DNA from: Actinomyces sp. ZJ308
GTDB lineage: Bacteria; Actinomycetota; Actinomycetes; Actinomycetales; Actinomycetaceae
Assembly: GCF_011752065.1 (NCBI RefSeq)
Contig: NZ_JAAIJY010000008.1
Span: 1 to 64,000 of the forward strand
Length of the DNA: 64,000 nt
Reading direction: 5' to 3'
This document shows positions 63,077 through 64,000 of the stretch, piece after piece. The translations under genes were made by a program, and so were the position numbers. The notes under the pieces were generated by a model. That model was not told the origin of the DNA and made no database searches. It saw only the letters and a program-made list of their open reading frames with translations. The stretch's first letter is position 1. Every line of letters begins with the position of its first letter.

Positions 63077-64000
63077 CGATCACGGCCGGCGCCCGTAGCA
63101 GCGCCCCGACCGCCGCGGGGCCACCGACGTCCTCTTACTCGTCCGGTGATGCGTCGCAGGCCGAGATCGAGACCCCGTACGGCATCACACCGGGCGCTCC
63201 CGCCAATACCAGCGAAGCCGGTGAGCCCGGCCAGGCCGGGAACGGCCCCCGGGCACGGGTCCCCGAGACCTCATCGCCCTCCGCCCGCGAGCCGCGCCAG
63301 CCCCGTCGGAGGCTCTCCCCGGCCCCGGTCGGGGCGCGTGTCGTCGCCGGGGTGATCGACCTGGTCGTCGGCTCGCTTCTGGTCGGAGGCCTGACCGCCC
63401 TCATCTGGCAGGTGGCGGGCCGCCCGGTCCTGACCAGCGGACTGATCGCCTTCGGGGCGGTTGTCGCTCTACGGTGGCTCGCCATTGCCGCCACCGGCTG
63501 GTCCCTGGGAGGGCTGCTGCTCAGAATCCGCATGCTGGGGGCCCGCAACCAGACGCCCTCACCTCTGGGATCCTTCCTCCACGCGGACCTCGTCCTGGCC
63601 GTCAGCATCACCACGCTCGGCCTGGGCACCATCGCTCTCATGCGCACGGCGGCCGCCGACCCCGAGGGACGCGGTTGGCACGACAAGCTCTCCGGGATGG
63701 CGCTGCTTCACACCCGGAGGACGAACCGGACCGGCAGGGCCGCCACCTCCGCGACCGGCCCCGTCGGCTACCCGACACCCACCCCCGCCACCAGCGAGAA
63801 CGCACCTGCCGGCTCCACGGCCGCCTCGACGTCGGGCTCGCCGGGCGGCATCAGCGCTGAGGCCAGGGACTCCGCCGGGCGTGCAACCCCTCACATCCAG
63901 CCCGCCGAGCCGGCCACGGAGGCCGCCGCTGCACAGTTCCCCACGGCTCAGCCGCACGACGATCCCCAGCCCCGTCGTCGACGCTCCGAGAAGGCCGATC
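63073..64000 (+). CDS. RDD family membrane protein (partial, runs off window)
   Basis: The ATG overlaps the transglutaminase-like stop (ATGA). 309 codons are visible and the frame is still open at the window end. A disordered N-terminus 1-85 is followed by the RDD domain about 88-215: VGARVVAGVIDLVVGSLLVGG (Arg and Asp in TM1), TGWSLGGLLLRIRMLG, and GRGWHDKLSGMALL after TM3. The rest is Ala/Pro/Thr-rich. RDD proteins commonly accompany MoxR/DUF58 clusters. A kinase or phosphatase of the PFNA set may follow outside the window. Confidence 0.85.
   Translation, partial: MTITAGARSSAPTAAGPPTSSYSSGDASQAEIETPYGITPGAPANTSEAGEPGQAGNGPRARVPETSSPSAREPRQPRRRLSPAPVGARVVAGVIDLVVGSLLVGGLTALIWQVAGRPVLTSGLIAFGAVVALRWLAIAATGWSLGGLLLRIRMLGARNQTPSPLGSFLHADLVLAVSITTLGLGTIALMRTAAADPEGRGWHDKLSGMALLHTRRTNRTGRAATSATGPVGYPTPTPATSENAPAGSTAASTSGSPGGISAEARDSAGRATPHIQPAEPATEAAAAQFPTAQPHDDPQPRRRRSEKAD

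Overview
The window is about 64 kb of very GC-rich DNA with dense, often overlapping genes and many GTG/TTG starts. The gene content fits a high-GC Gram-positive bacterium of the Actinomycetaceae, most probably an Actinomyces-like oral actinomycete. The pointers are the order mfd, lipoprotein, eno, ftsB, DUF501, ppx, the presence of meso-diaminopimelate dehydrogenase, and a gene set matching the bifidobacterial/actinobacterial 'PFNA' cluster (giant FN3 protein, MoxR ATPase, DUF58, transglutaminase-like protein). The genus is an inference; no rRNA gene is present to check it.

Layout. (1) 1-4.8 kb, plus strand: ABC-2 type exporter (ATPase and permease) followed by a two-component pair (histidine kinase, LuxR-type regulator). 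(2) 4.8-18.7 kb, mostly minus strand: housekeeping genes pth, rplY/ctc, aroD, ppx/gppA, DUF501, ftsB-like, eno, a SurA-like lipoprotein and mfd, interrupted by a divergent TetR regulator/alpha-beta hydrolase pair. (3) 18.6-51.8 kb: a large, loosely organised surface-polysaccharide region. It holds two Wzy/O-antigen-ligase-like proteins, two Wzz-like chain-length proteins, one Wzx-like flippase, an initiating polyprenyl-phosphate sugar transferase, five or six glycosyltransferases, an acyltransferase, a CDP-alcohol phosphotransferase and a glycerol-3-phosphate-cytidylyltransferase-like enzyme. Three secreted paralogous beta-propeller proteins are scattered among them. Core genes (prsA, a C-terminally truncated glmU, tRNA-Gln, ddh) are embedded. 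(4) 51.8-64 kb, plus strand: the PFNA-type cluster, a 2098-residue membrane-anchored Ig/FN3 protein, MoxR AAA+ ATPase, DUF58 protein, transglutaminase-like membrane protein and an RDD-family protein cut by the window end.

How the parts fit. The sugar transferase, the cytidylyltransferase, the FN3 giant, MoxR, DUF58, the transglutaminase-like protein and the RDD protein follow each other on the plus strand. Most junctions overlap by 1-4 nt, so glycan initiation and the PFNA proteins probably form one transcription unit. The most unusual points are: the three propeller paralogs with an invariant two-Cys/His motif; a transglutaminase-like protein lacking the catalytic Cys and His; a Wzz-like protein with a disordered tail of more than 500 residues and no tyrosine kinase nearby; a GlmU without its acetyltransferase half; and a family of about 70-nt intergenic hairpin repeats (three copies).

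Almost all long antisense ORFs are GC-driven shadows of real genes and are left out. No CRISPR array, rRNA operon, insertion sequence, phage or integrase was seen.
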